This document shows positions 1-4,236 of a stretch of DNA of 5,498 nucleotides, piece by piece. Origin of the DNA: an uncultured Bacilli bacterium (GTDB lineage: Bacteria; Bacillota_I; Bacilli_A; RF39; UBA660). A program made the position numbers and the translations under genes. The stretch is from NCBI GenBank assembly GCA_944363755.1, contig CALVVC010000069.1, positions 1 to 5,498 on the forward strand, in the 5' to 3' direction. Every line of letters begins with the position of its first letter. The stretch's first letter is position 1. The notes beneath the pieces are model-generated. The model did not search any database, was not told where the DNA came from, and saw only the letters and a program-made list of their open reading frames with translations.

Positions 1-1
1 T

Positions 2-1141
2 TTATGTTTATTAGTAGTAGGATGTGCTAATCCTTTTGTAGAAAATGATGATAAGACTAGTATTTCTACTTTTAGTGGAGACACTTTAAGAGTTAATTAT
101 ATTGATGTAGGACAGGGAGATTCTATATTTATACAACTTCCTAATAAGGAAACTATGTTAATTGATGCAGGAGAAGCATATGAAGTGGACAATGTTATTA
201 ACTATCTTAATAATTTAGGTATTACAAAGATAGATTATGCAGTTGGAACTCATCCTCATACTGACCATATTGGAGGATTAGAGGAAGTTATTAATACTTT
301 TGATATAGGTTCTATTTATATGCCTAGAGCTAGTTCTACTAGTAAGACTTATGAAGATTTACTTACTACTATTAGTAATAAAGGACTTAAAATAAAGACT
401 GCTAAGAGTGGAGTAGTTGTTCTTGATGATGATAATCTAAAATTAGAGTTTATCGCTCCTAATAGTGATAATTATAGTGAGTTAAATAATTATTCTGCTG
501 TTTTAAAACTTACTTATTTAGATAATACTTTTCTATTTATGGGTGATGCTGAGACTTTAAGTGAAAACGAAGTAACTTGTAATGTTGATGCAGACGTTAT
601 TAAAGTAGGTCATCATGGAAGTGATTCTTCATCAGGAATAGAATTTGTTAAGAAGGTAAGTCCAGAGTATGCTATTATTATGGTGGGAGAGGGTAACTCT
701 TATAATCATCCTTATCAGTCTATTATAGATAGATATGAAAGTGTGGGTGCGAAAGTTCTTAGAACTGATTTAGATGGCAATATCGTTTGTGATAGTGATG
801 GTGTGGATGTTACTTGTAAAGGCGATAAAGATTCTAGTAGTAATAGTAGTTCTAGTGCTGCTGCTAGTAATATAAATCTTGTTAGTTTAACATCTCCTAT
901 TAGTAGAGGAAGTGATGTTACTGTTAGTATTAAAGGGCTTCCTAATACTACTTATGATATAGATGTAATCTATTCTAGTGGAGAGAGTAAAGCAAGTGGT
1001 CTTGAAGATAAAACTAGTGATAGTGAAGGTGATGTTAGTTGGACTTTTAAAGTTAGTAGTAATGTTAAGCCTGGTACTTATGAAGTTAAAATAACTGATG
1101 GTGAAAACAGTACTAGTTATAGTTTAGAGGTGACTGATTAA
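2..1141 (+). CDS. ComEC-like metallo-beta-lactamase-fold lipoprotein with C-terminal Ig-like domain (5' partial)
   Basis: The reading frame is open from base 2, so the start lies outside the window. The visible protein is 379 residues. It opens with the end of a lipoprotein signal: LVVGC is a good lipobox with the lipidated Cys at 23-25, so the mature protein should sit on the outer face of the membrane. Next comes YIDVGQGDS (from 98), the signature of the hydrolase domain of the DNA-uptake protein ComEC and its stand-alone relatives, and then the metal-binding HxHxDH motif (HPHTDH, 251-268). Further signs are FMGDAE (about 538), GHHGSD (about 608) and NHPY (about 704). A Ser/Ala-rich linker (about 830-871) leads to a beta-rich C-terminal segment with an ISRGSDVTVSIKGLP-type start, probably Ig-like. 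A phosphodiesterase or nuclease activity is inferred from the family; the substrate is unknown. The ComEC membrane channel is absent, so this is not ComEC itself. It is followed directly by DUF3006, its usual partner. Confidence 0.9.
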   Translation, partial: LCLLVVGCANPFVENDDKTSISTFSGDTLRVNYIDVGQGDSIFIQLPNKETMLIDAGEAYEVDNVINYLNNLGITKIDYAVGTHPHTDHIGGLEEVINTFDIGSIYMPRASSTSKTYEDLLTTISNKGLKIKTAKSGVVVLDDDNLKLEFIAPNSDNYSELNNYSAVLKLTYLDNTFLFMGDAETLSENEVTCNVDADVIKVGHHGSDSSSGIEFVKKVSPEYAIIMVGEGNSYNHPYQSIIDRYESVGAKVLRTDLDGNIVCDSDGVDVTCKGDKDSSSNSSSSAAASNINLVSLTSPISRGSDVTVSIKGLPNTTYDIDVIYSSGESKASGLEDKTSDSEGDVSWTFKVSSNVKPGTYEVKITDGENSTSYSLEVTD

Positions 1142-1335
1142 TGGAAGTAATTGTTGATAGAATTGAAGGAGATTATGCAGTTGTGGAAATAGATAAAGGT
1201 AAGATGTGTAATTTACCAATAGAGTTAGTTCCTAATGTTAAAGAAGGGGACATTGTTACTATAATTATTAATAAAGATAAAATTAAAAAGAGAAAAAAGA
1301 CTATAGAAGAGCTTATGAATAGTGTTTTTGAGTAA
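1141..1335 (+). CDS. DUF3006 family small protein
   Basis: This is a 64-residue protein beginning MEVIVDRIEGDYAVVEID, the typical DUF3006 opening. It has a short beta-rich body and a basic KKRKK stretch near residues 49-53 before a short acidic tail. The start is set by AGAGGTGA at 1126-1133, 7 bases upstream and inside the previous gene. The ATG shares one base with the preceding TAA, so translation is probably coupled to the lipoprotein gene. DUF3006 proteins commonly lie next to stand-alone ComEC-type hydrolases in low-GC Gram-positives. Their biochemical role is not established, and a regulatory or accessory role is inference. There is no signal peptide or membrane segment. Confidence 0.88.
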   Translation: MEVIVDRIEGDYAVVEIDKGKMCNLPIELVPNVKEGDIVTIIINKDKIKKRKKTIEELMNSVFE

Positions 1336-1344
1336 ATAAAAAGA

Positions 1345-1360
1345 TTACGAAAATTCGTAA
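1345..1360. promoter_or_regulatory. 16-bp palindrome at left edge of copy A
   Basis: The sequence is TTACGA, four bases, TCGTAA. It lies 10 bases after the DUF3006 stop and 19 bases before the proposed -35 of the peptide gene. Copy B has the same arms with one change in the loop. It could be an operator. It could instead be a weak transcription end for the upstream operon, but no T-run follows directly; the nearest T-run is at 1374-1378. Which role applies cannot be told from sequence. Confidence 0.45.
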
Positions 1361-1379
1361 CTAATTTATTACATTTTTC

Positions 1380-1408
1380 TTGGTGTATAGAAATTAATAT
1401 GATACTCT
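1380..1408 (+). promoter_or_regulatory. Toxin promoter, copy A
   Basis: The -35 is TTGGTG (1380-1385), then a 17-base spacer, then a -10 TACTCT (1403-1408) preceded by TGA, an extended -10. TATGAT at 1398-1403 is an alternative -10. Transcription would begin near A1415, exactly where the leader AGGAACATTTAAT that pairs with the 3' tail begins. Copy B has the same arrangement. Confidence 0.6.
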
Positions 1409-1439
1409 ATATGTAGGAACATTTAATAGTTGGGTGGTT

Positions 1440-1457
1440 ATCTCCTAGAAAGGAGAT
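1440..1457 (+). promoter_or_regulatory. SD-sequestering hairpin, copy A
   Basis: ATCTCC (1440-1445), loop TAGAAA, GGAGAT (1452-1457) form a 6-bp stem. The ribosome binding site AAAGGAG (1449-1455), 9 bases before the ATG at 1465, lies in its loop and 3' arm. In copy B the arms are GACCTC and GAGGTC, so both arms changed together while AGAAAGGAG was kept. This is direct evidence of selection for the stem. Confidence 0.75.
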
Positions 1458-1464
1458 TGATATT

Positions 1465-1545
1465 ATGAATAGAAAAGATTTATTAATAGTCTCTTTAATC
1501 ATAATTATCCTTTTACTTATAAAGTTATTATTTTTAGCGATATAA
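1465..1545 (+). CDS. Short hydrophobic peptide, putative type I toxin A
   Basis: This is a 26-codon ORF from ATG 1465 to TAA 1543-1545. The peptide starts MNRKDLLIVSL and continues as an almost unbroken Ile/Leu run with a single Lys at residue 20, ending LLFLAI. It is one predicted membrane span with a positively charged N-terminus, which is the typical form of membrane-acting type I toxins. The start is fixed by AAAGGAG 9 bases upstream, inside a hairpin. Copy B encodes a peptide with the same MN-basic-KD opening but a different body. I do not recognise either as a member of a named family (Fst, TxpA, BsrG, Ldr, Ibs, Hok). The toxin role is inferred from RNA architecture, peptide form and the antisense promoter. 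A small membrane regulator is the main alternative. Confidence 0.7.
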   Translation: MNRKDLLIVSLIIIILLLIKLLFLAI

Positions 1546-1584
1546 ATAAAAGCCACCTAACTCACAACTGTTGAATTAGGGGCT
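1541..1584 (-). terminator. Antisense RNA terminator, copy A
   Basis: Read on the - strand, AGCC-CCTAA ... TTAGG-T-GGCT (1584 to 1551) forms a 9-bp stem with one bulged base and is followed by TTTTATTTAT (1550-1541), a normal intrinsic terminator tail. On the + strand no T-run follows the hairpin, so it serves the antisense transcript. It lies directly after the peptide stop codon; the T-run overlaps it. Confidence 0.65.
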
Positions 1585-1621
1585 AATCCATAATATAAAA
1601 ATTTGGAGGTCCACTCAACAT

Positions 1622-1662
1622 GGGAATATTAAGTGTTCCTTTTCATATTGTATGAATTTTTC
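1622..1662 (+). terminator. Candidate toxin mRNA terminator, copy A
   Basis: Two weak hairpins are possible: GGAATA/TGTTCC (1623-1639) followed by TTTT, and TTCATA-TTG-TATGAA (1642-1656) followed by TTTTTCTT. The first uses bases also needed for the closing helix. In copy B both are weaker by one pair (C2061 and A2082), so assignment is uncertain. The second would give an mRNA of about 248 nt. Confidence 0.4.
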
Positions 1663-1672
1663 TTACAAATAT

Positions 1673-1701
1673 ACTATATCATAATTATTACATTTATGCA
1701 A
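1673..1701 (-). promoter_or_regulatory. Antisense (antitoxin) promoter, copy A
   Basis: On the - strand, TTGCAT (1701-1696), a 17-base spacer and TATAGT (1678-1673) are present, close to the consensus and stronger than the toxin promoter. The start would be near 1666. It is identical in copy B. A stronger antitoxin than toxin promoter is usual in type I systems. Confidence 0.7.
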
Positions 1702-1712
1702 ATTTATTTTTT

Positions 1713-1776
1713 GCTGTATTTTAGTATAATTCTTTCATTTTGGTATTATACATTTTATAATAATATACTAATATAT
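1713..1776. other. AT-rich spacer between copies A and B
   Basis: These 64 bases are present only once and are almost pure A/T. I see no gene, no well-spaced promoter and no strong hairpin in them. Confidence 0.5.
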
Positions 1777-1792
1777 TTACGAAAACTCGTAA
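1777..1792. promoter_or_regulatory. 16-bp palindrome at left edge of copy B
   Basis: TTACGA-AAAC-TCGTAA has the same arms as at 1345-1360, with one loop base changed. Conservation of the arms at an equivalent distance from the toxin promoter supports a functional site, such as an operator or structured element. Confidence 0.45.
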
Positions 1793-1813
1793 CTAATTTA
1801 TTACATTTTTTCC

Positions 1814-1842
1814 TTGCTATCTAGAAATTAATATGATACTTT
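1814..1842 (+). promoter_or_regulatory. Toxin promoter, copy B
   Basis: The -35 is TTGCTA (1814-1819), the spacer is 17 bases, and the -10 is TACTTT (1837-1842) with an upstream TGA (extended -10). The expected start is A1849, the first base of AGGAACATTTAAT. Compared with copy A only the last three bases of the -35 and one base of the -10 differ. Confidence 0.6.
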
Positions 1843-1871
1843 ATATGTAGGAACATTTAATAGTTGGGTGG

Positions 1872-1889
1872 GACCTCAGAAAGGAGGTC
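1872..1889 (+). promoter_or_regulatory. SD-sequestering hairpin, copy B
   Basis: GACCTC (1872-1877), loop AGAAAG, GAGGTC (1884-1889) form the stem. The ribosome binding site AAAGGAGG (1880-1887) is buried, 8 bases before ATG 1896. The stem sequence differs from copy A at matched positions, with pairing preserved. Confidence 0.75.
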
Positions 1890-1895
1890 TAGCTA

Positions 1896-1988
1896 ATGAA
1901 CAAGAAAGATTATTTGATTTTTTCTTTAGTAGTTATGTTGTTTCTTCAAGATATCTTGTTGCTATTTGCCATACTTGCTTTAAAATGA
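1896..1988 (+). CDS. Short hydrophobic peptide, putative type I toxin B
   Basis: This is a 30-codon ORF from ATG 1896 to TGA 1986-1988. The peptide begins MNKKDYLIFSLVVML and ends LLFAILALK. It is a single hydrophobic span with basic residues at 3-4, a lone Gln-Asp at 18-19 and a C-terminal Lys. It shares the MN-basic-KD-x-LI-x-SL pattern with the copy A peptide, but the membrane span is otherwise different. A polar QD pair inside the span could matter for self-association; this is inference. The start is fixed by AAAGGAGG 8 bases upstream. The same architecture argues for a toxin role, and no named family is recognised. Confidence 0.72.
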   Translation: MNKKDYLIFSLVVMLFLQDILLLFAILALK

Positions 1989-2025
1989 AAGAAACCGCCT
2001 AACTTACAACTGTTGGATTAGGTGG
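1985..2025 (-). terminator. Antisense RNA terminator, copy B
   Basis: On the - strand, CCACCTAA (2025-2018) pairs with TTAGGCGG (2002-1995), 8 bp with one G-U type pair, followed by the T-rich TTTCTTTCATTTT. The loop core, read on + as ACAACTGTTG, is identical in both copies. No T-run follows on the + strand. Confidence 0.65.
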
Positions 2026-2079
2026 CTCTCGAAAAAATAATTAGGGGTCCACTCAACATGCGAATATTAAGTGTTCCTT

Positions 2080-2103
2080 TTAATATTGTATGAATTTTTT
2101 CTT
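2080..2103 (+). terminator. Candidate toxin mRNA terminator, copy B
   Basis: TTAATA-TTG-TATGAA (2080-2094), followed by six T and CTT, corresponds to the copy A hairpin. An A replaces the paired C, leaving a mismatch. It is a weak candidate. Confidence 0.3.
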
Positions 2104-2111
2104 ACAAATAT

Positions 2112-2140
2112 ACTATATCATAATTATTACATTTATGCAA
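2112..2140 (-). promoter_or_regulatory. Antisense (antitoxin) promoter, copy B
   Basis: On the - strand, TTGCAT (2140-2135), 17 bases, then TATAGT (2117-2112), identical to copy A including the spacer. It begins 2 bases after the stop codon of the - strand SpoIID-like gene. Confidence 0.7.
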
Positions 2141-2142
2141 AT

Positions 2143-3138
2143 TTATTTTTTCACAACTAATGATACATCTTTAAAGTAATAATTTAATATCTGTTTATAG
2201 TTATAACCTAATTCTGCTAGATTATTAGCACCTATAATACTTAGACCTAATCCACTACCTATTCCTCTTGTTATAAAAGTAAGATAATCTTTTTTAATAA
2301 TTATAGTTATATCTGTAGATGGTAAATCTAAATATACTGCTAGACTTCTAGCATCTATTTTCTTTTCTCCTAAATCTAATTCTTTTATTCTATTAGAGTT
2401 ACTTATACTAATAATCTTTATAGTAAAATTATCGTTTTTAAGATTTAATCTTTCTTTAAATTCATTTATACTATAATTTTTTATTTGCATATAATTAGGA
2501 TATGTTAAGTCCCATAGACTTTCTTTTTTAACAGTGTAGGGAATATTTTCATCTTCTTCTGTATAACCATTACTAACTAAGTGAGTTAAACATCTAATAG
2601 GTTTATTATCATAAATTAAATACTCTCCATTAGTATCATTTATAACTTTGGTAAATATATCACTTTTTAATTTATATGTTTCAGGATAAGTAACTTTATA
2701 ATAATTATAATTATGATATGATAAAGAGAGTTTTCTTAAATCTAGAGTATTTTCAATTAAATTATAAATTATTTCATTTCTATATAAAACTGTTAAAGCT
2801 TTTAGAGTTTCTTCATTTAAAGAGATATTTATATTACTAAATAATAAACTTAACAATAACTCTTTTAAAGTTATTTTTTCTTCATTATTAAGAGTTATTA
2901 AATAATCATTTAAATAACTCTTAATATTATTAATAGTAATCATTTTAGTACTTATACCATTTATAATAAAAATAATTTTATTACCATTAAACTTAATATT
3001 ATGAGTTACTATATAACTCCTAGCTTTCTTTTCTAAACTATCTTCTTCTAAATCACTAGCAAATTCATAACTAACATTTAAATATAAATATAATATTTCT
3101 TCATTGTTACTTTTTGAAATTTTATAACTTTCTAGCAT
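2143..3138 (-). CDS. SpoIID/LytB-like protein, predicted catalytically inactive
   Basis: This 331-residue protein has the SpoIID/LytB layout. Residues about 91-123 (LKELLLSLLF ... EETLKALTVLYRNEII) align with the ExYLxGVVxxEMP ... EALKAQAVAART block. Residues about 167-210 (INDTNGEYLIYDNKPI ... SNGYTE) match the middle T-GE-L-YDGKPI ... SGG-TE part. Residues 289-322 (TRGIGSGLGLSIIGA ... LGYNYKQILNYYF) match the GRGWGHGVGMSQWGA ... GYSYRQIL-YYY ending. SpoIID is a lytic transglycosylase of the sporulation engulfment machinery. Here the catalytic Glu position is Asn102 and the His of GHG is Ser295, so cutting activity is doubtful. There is no signal peptide or N-terminal membrane anchor, unlike SpoIID. 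Start ATG 3138 has AGGTGA four bases upstream. It lies 39 bases after the phospholipase-like gene, probably one operon. The true role is unknown. Confidence 0.8.
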   Translation of the reverse strand: MLESYKISKSNNEEILYLYLNVSYEFASDLEEDSLEKKARSYIVTHNIKFNGNKIIFIINGISTKMITINNIKSYLNDYLITLNNEEKITLKELLLSLLFSNINISLNEETLKALTVLYRNEIIYNLIENTLDLRKLSLSYHNYNYYKVTYPETYKLKSDIFTKVINDTNGEYLIYDNKPIRCLTHLVSNGYTEEDENIPYTVKKESLWDLTYPNYMQIKNYSINEFKERLNLKNDNFTIKIISISNSNRIKELDLGEKKIDARSLAVYLDLPSTDITIIIKKDYLTFITRGIGSGLGLSIIGANNLAELGYNYKQILNYYFKDVSLVVKK

Positions 3139-3140
3139 AT

Positions 3141-3163
3141 TATCACCTATTTATATAGTGATA
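3141..3163 (-). promoter_or_regulatory. Possible SD-masking hairpin before the SpoIID-like gene
   Basis: The inverted repeat TATCAC (3141-3146) / GTGATA (3158-3163) can be lengthened by TAT/ATA past one bulge. On the mRNA, the 3' arm contains most of the ribosome binding site AGGTGA (3148-3143). It may lower translation of the second gene of the pair. There is only one example, so no covariation support. Confidence 0.35.
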
Positions 3164-3177
3164 TGTTAAGATTAATT

Positions 3178-4152
3178 TTATTCAAAATATTTTAATTCAT
3201 TTTTATTATTACAGTTTTTACCTGTTAAATAAGAGTAATTTTTAAAAACATTCTTTAAATTAATCTTTTTAGTGTCTTTTAAATAACTATTAACATCAGT
3301 GATAATTTTTTTAGTTTCTTTTAAAGCGATAGAATATAATTCTATAAAAGATTCATTGTGTTTTTCACGTTTTAATGATGGATGAGTCCATTCTTTATGA
3401 TTTAAATTTAAATAATTATATTCATCTTTTAGAGGAGTATGATAAGATATCGCTTGTAATTTAAAAGTCTTATCACTAGTAAATTTATCTATAGTTTTGT
3501 AACAGAACATTTTTATTCCATATTTATCATATCTTAAATACTTTAGAGCTTTGTACATATCTTTTAAAGATTTATAATAATATTTAGAGAAATCTTTAAA
3601 ATTAAAAGTTTCTTTAAAAGTATAATCTATTACTTCTATTAATTCTTTAGAAAAAGGCTTTAAATCAAAAATAAAGTCATAGAATTTAAAACTATAAGGA
3701 TTTATAAATTCTTTTTGTTTAATCATATAGTTGTCTAGAAAGTTTTCCATATATTCATGCTTATTTCTATACTTATAAGTATTAGGGTTATTTTCATCTA
3801 CTATACCTGTTTTGTATATTATAAAGGGATGGAGAATAGAATCTAAGGTGTAATGAGCGATAAATCCATAAAGAAAAGCCATTATTTCACTATTTTTATA
3901 ATAGTTATTATATTTAATATAATTTATTAAATTAATAAAAAATTCTTGGCTTTTATTTTTGTGAAAAAAGTTTTGAAAATCTCTTATATGTTTATCTTTC
4001 TTTTTTAATAGATTGTAAAAAATAAGAGAGTCTGTACTTTCTGAAAACATTCTAAGCCTTTTCTTTTCATCCATTAATAATTTTTTTAAACCGATAGGAA
4101 GAGTGTCATAAAGGTCATTTGCAAAATAAGCATGAGTAACAGTTGCAGGCAT
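3178..4152 (-). CDS. Zinc-dependent phospholipase C family protein
   Basis: This is a 324-residue protein starting MPATVTHAYFANDLY. Expected metal ligands of the family are visible: His7, Asp41, His55 (or His64), His100 and Asp104 in GFIAHYTLDSILHP, and His132/Glu136 in HEYMENFLD. The H-x3-D and H-x3-E spacings match the trinuclear zinc site of clostridial alpha-toxin-type enzymes. A later LNLNHKEWTHP segment (about 247-258) is also typical of this group. No signal peptide is seen, so the protein is probably cytoplasmic, and lipid hydrolysis is not assured. Start choice: ATG 4152 has AGAAAGGA (4168-4161) 8 bases upstream. An upstream in-frame ATG at 4197 has no such site, and the promoter -10 (4183-4178) lies between the two. 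It is the first gene of a - strand pair with the SpoIID-like gene. Confidence 0.82.
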   Translation of the reverse strand: MPATVTHAYFANDLYDTLPIGLKKLLMDEKKRLRMFSESTDSLIFYNLLKKKDKHIRDFQNFFHKNKSQEFFINLINYIKYNNYYKNSEIMAFLYGFIAHYTLDSILHPFIIYKTGIVDENNPNTYKYRNKHEYMENFLDNYMIKQKEFINPYSFKFYDFIFDLKPFSKELIEVIDYTFKETFNFKDFSKYYYKSLKDMYKALKYLRYDKYGIKMFCYKTIDKFTSDKTFKLQAISYHTPLKDEYNYLNLNHKEWTHPSLKREKHNESFIELYSIALKETKKIITDVNSYLKDTKKINLKNVFKNYSYLTGKNCNNKNELKYFE

Positions 4153-4177
4153 AGTATCTATCCTTTCTACTTTTTTA

Positions 4178-4186
4178 AGTATAACA
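4178..4186 (-). promoter_or_regulatory. Extended -10 promoter of the phospholipase-like gene
   Basis: On the - strand, TGT followed by TATACT (4183-4178) is an extended -10 hexamer; the -35 is poor. Transcription would start near 4171, leaving a leader of about 20 bases that contains AGAAAGGA and the ATG at 4152. Confidence 0.5.
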
Positions 4187-4215
4187 TAATTTTTCATAAA
4201 AATATCATATTTTTT

Positions 4216-4236
4216 ACATAAAATATGTGATATAAT
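4216..4236 (+). promoter_or_regulatory. Promoter of the Abi gene with overlapping inverted repeat
   Basis: TGA-TATAAT (4228-4236) is a perfect extended -10; no good -35 is seen. Directly upstream and sharing one base is the inverted repeat ACATA-AAA-TATGT (4216-4228), a possible operator. A start near 4243 gives a leader of about 15 bases holding AGGTGAGGGAG. Confidence 0.55.

Larger units (their letters stand above)
1415..1640 (+). other. Toxin mRNA copy A with 5'-3' closing helix
   Basis: The proposed mRNA 5' end, AGGAACATTTAAT (1415-1427), can pair with ATTAAGTGTTCCT (1628-1640) over 13 bp with one G-U. The next segment GTTGGGTGG (1429-1437) pairs with CCACTCAAC (1611-1619) over 9 bp with one G-U. 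An 8-base bulge, ATGGGAAT, lies on the 3' side. After two unpaired bases the helix could continue as ATCTCC (1440-1445) with GGAGGT (1605-1610), using the anti-Shine-Dalgarno strand. A long-range closing helix of this kind is characteristic of type I toxin mRNAs such as hok and AapA. The pairing was found by hand and no folding energy was computed. Confidence 0.7.
1541..1666 (-). ncRNA. Putative antisense antitoxin RNA, copy A
   Basis: A - strand RNA of about 120 nt is predicted to start near 1666-1664 and end at the terminator near 1545. It is fully complementary to the toxin mRNA 3' tail, including both 3' strands of the closing helix (1605-1619, 1628-1640), and touches the last codons of the peptide gene. 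The arrangement resembles the 3'-overlapping antitoxin SR4 of bsrG. Binding would expose the tail to RNase III and break the 5'-3' helix. The promoter and terminator are read from sequence; the RNA itself is inferred. Confidence 0.6.
1345..1712 (+). repeat. Tandem element copy A (type I toxin-antitoxin-like unit)
   Basis: This 368-bp unit is repeated as copy B at 1777-2151. The left 93 bases (1345-1437) match 1777-1871 except for a few changes around the -35 region. The right part (from about 1608) matches from 2046 with two substitutions and one extra T. The centre, which encodes a short hydrophobic peptide, is diverged. The unit starts 9 bases after the DUF3006 stop and ends with ATGCAAATTTATTTTTT. 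No transposase, target duplication or terminal inverted repeat typical of an insertion sequence is visible. A local duplication of a small RNA-plus-peptide locus explains it best. Confidence 0.85.
1849..2078 (+). other. Toxin mRNA copy B with 5'-3' closing helix
   Basis: AGGAACATTTAAT (1849-1861) pairs with ATTAAGTGTTCCT (2066-2078). GTTGGGT (1863-1869) pairs with ACTCAAC (2051-2057). After one bulged G, GGACCTC (1871-1877) pairs with GGGGTCC (2044-2050). The last helix uses the anti-SD strand, as in copy A, although the bases differ between copies. The 3' bulge is ATGCGAAT, one base different from copy A. Confidence 0.7.
1985..2105 (-). ncRNA. Putative antisense antitoxin RNA, copy B
   Basis: An RNA of about 120 nt is predicted from near 2105 to near 1985, complementary to the toxin B mRNA tail and its last codon region. 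Its first 60 or so bases are almost identical to those of antisense A. The part near the terminator (about 1991-2045) differs more, which would set specificity. Transcription from the SpoIID-like gene on the same strand could also read into it, since no terminator is visible between them. Confidence 0.6.
1777..2151 (+). repeat. Tandem element copy B (type I toxin-antitoxin-like unit)
   Basis: This is the second copy of the 1345-1712 unit, 375 bp long and 432 bp downstream start to start. It keeps every control element of copy A: the palindrome, promoter, AGGAAC leader, SD hairpin, antisense terminator, tail and antisense promoter. The peptide gene differs. Its right end, TTATTTTTT, contains the stop codon and last two Lys codons of the - strand SpoIID-like gene, so the repeat runs 9 bases into that gene. 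Confidence 0.85.

Noticed and set aside
1551..1584. Reading the hairpin after peptide A (and 1995-2025 after peptide B) as a + strand terminator of the toxin mRNA.
   Set aside because: No T-run follows on the + strand, while a clear one follows on the - strand. The conserved tail beyond it also pairs with the mRNA leader, so the mRNA must extend past it.
1620..1655. An 11-codon ORF (MGILSVPFHIV) preceded by GGAGG, with a counterpart in copy B at 2058-2093.
   Set aside because: The conservation is fully explained by the 3' strand of the long-range helix and by the antisense RNA. The two versions differ by amino-acid-changing substitutions, and the copy B ribosome site is weaker. Translation cannot be excluded.
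1345..1712. A riboswitch or T-box leader in the region after DUF3006.
   Set aside because: The structured RNA surrounds its own tiny ORF and has a matching antisense promoter. No downstream metabolic gene on the + strand is controlled by it, and no specifier or known aptamer core is seen.
1633..1824. A 63-codon open frame on the + strand rich in Phe, Tyr and Ile.
   Set aside because: It starts at a GTG inside the closing-helix tail of copy A, has no ribosome site, runs through the AT-rich spacer into the copy B promoter, and its composition is what random A/T sequence gives.
1345..2151. An insertion sequence, MITE or CRISPR explanation for the repeats.
   Set aside because: There is no transposase, no terminal inverted repeats joining the two ends, no target duplication, and only two long units with a diverged coding core rather than short repeats with spacers.
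4153..4197. A 15-residue N-terminal extension of the phospholipase-like protein from ATG 4197.
   Set aside because: It has no ribosome site, it contains the likely -10 promoter element, and family members normally begin at MPAT-TH.
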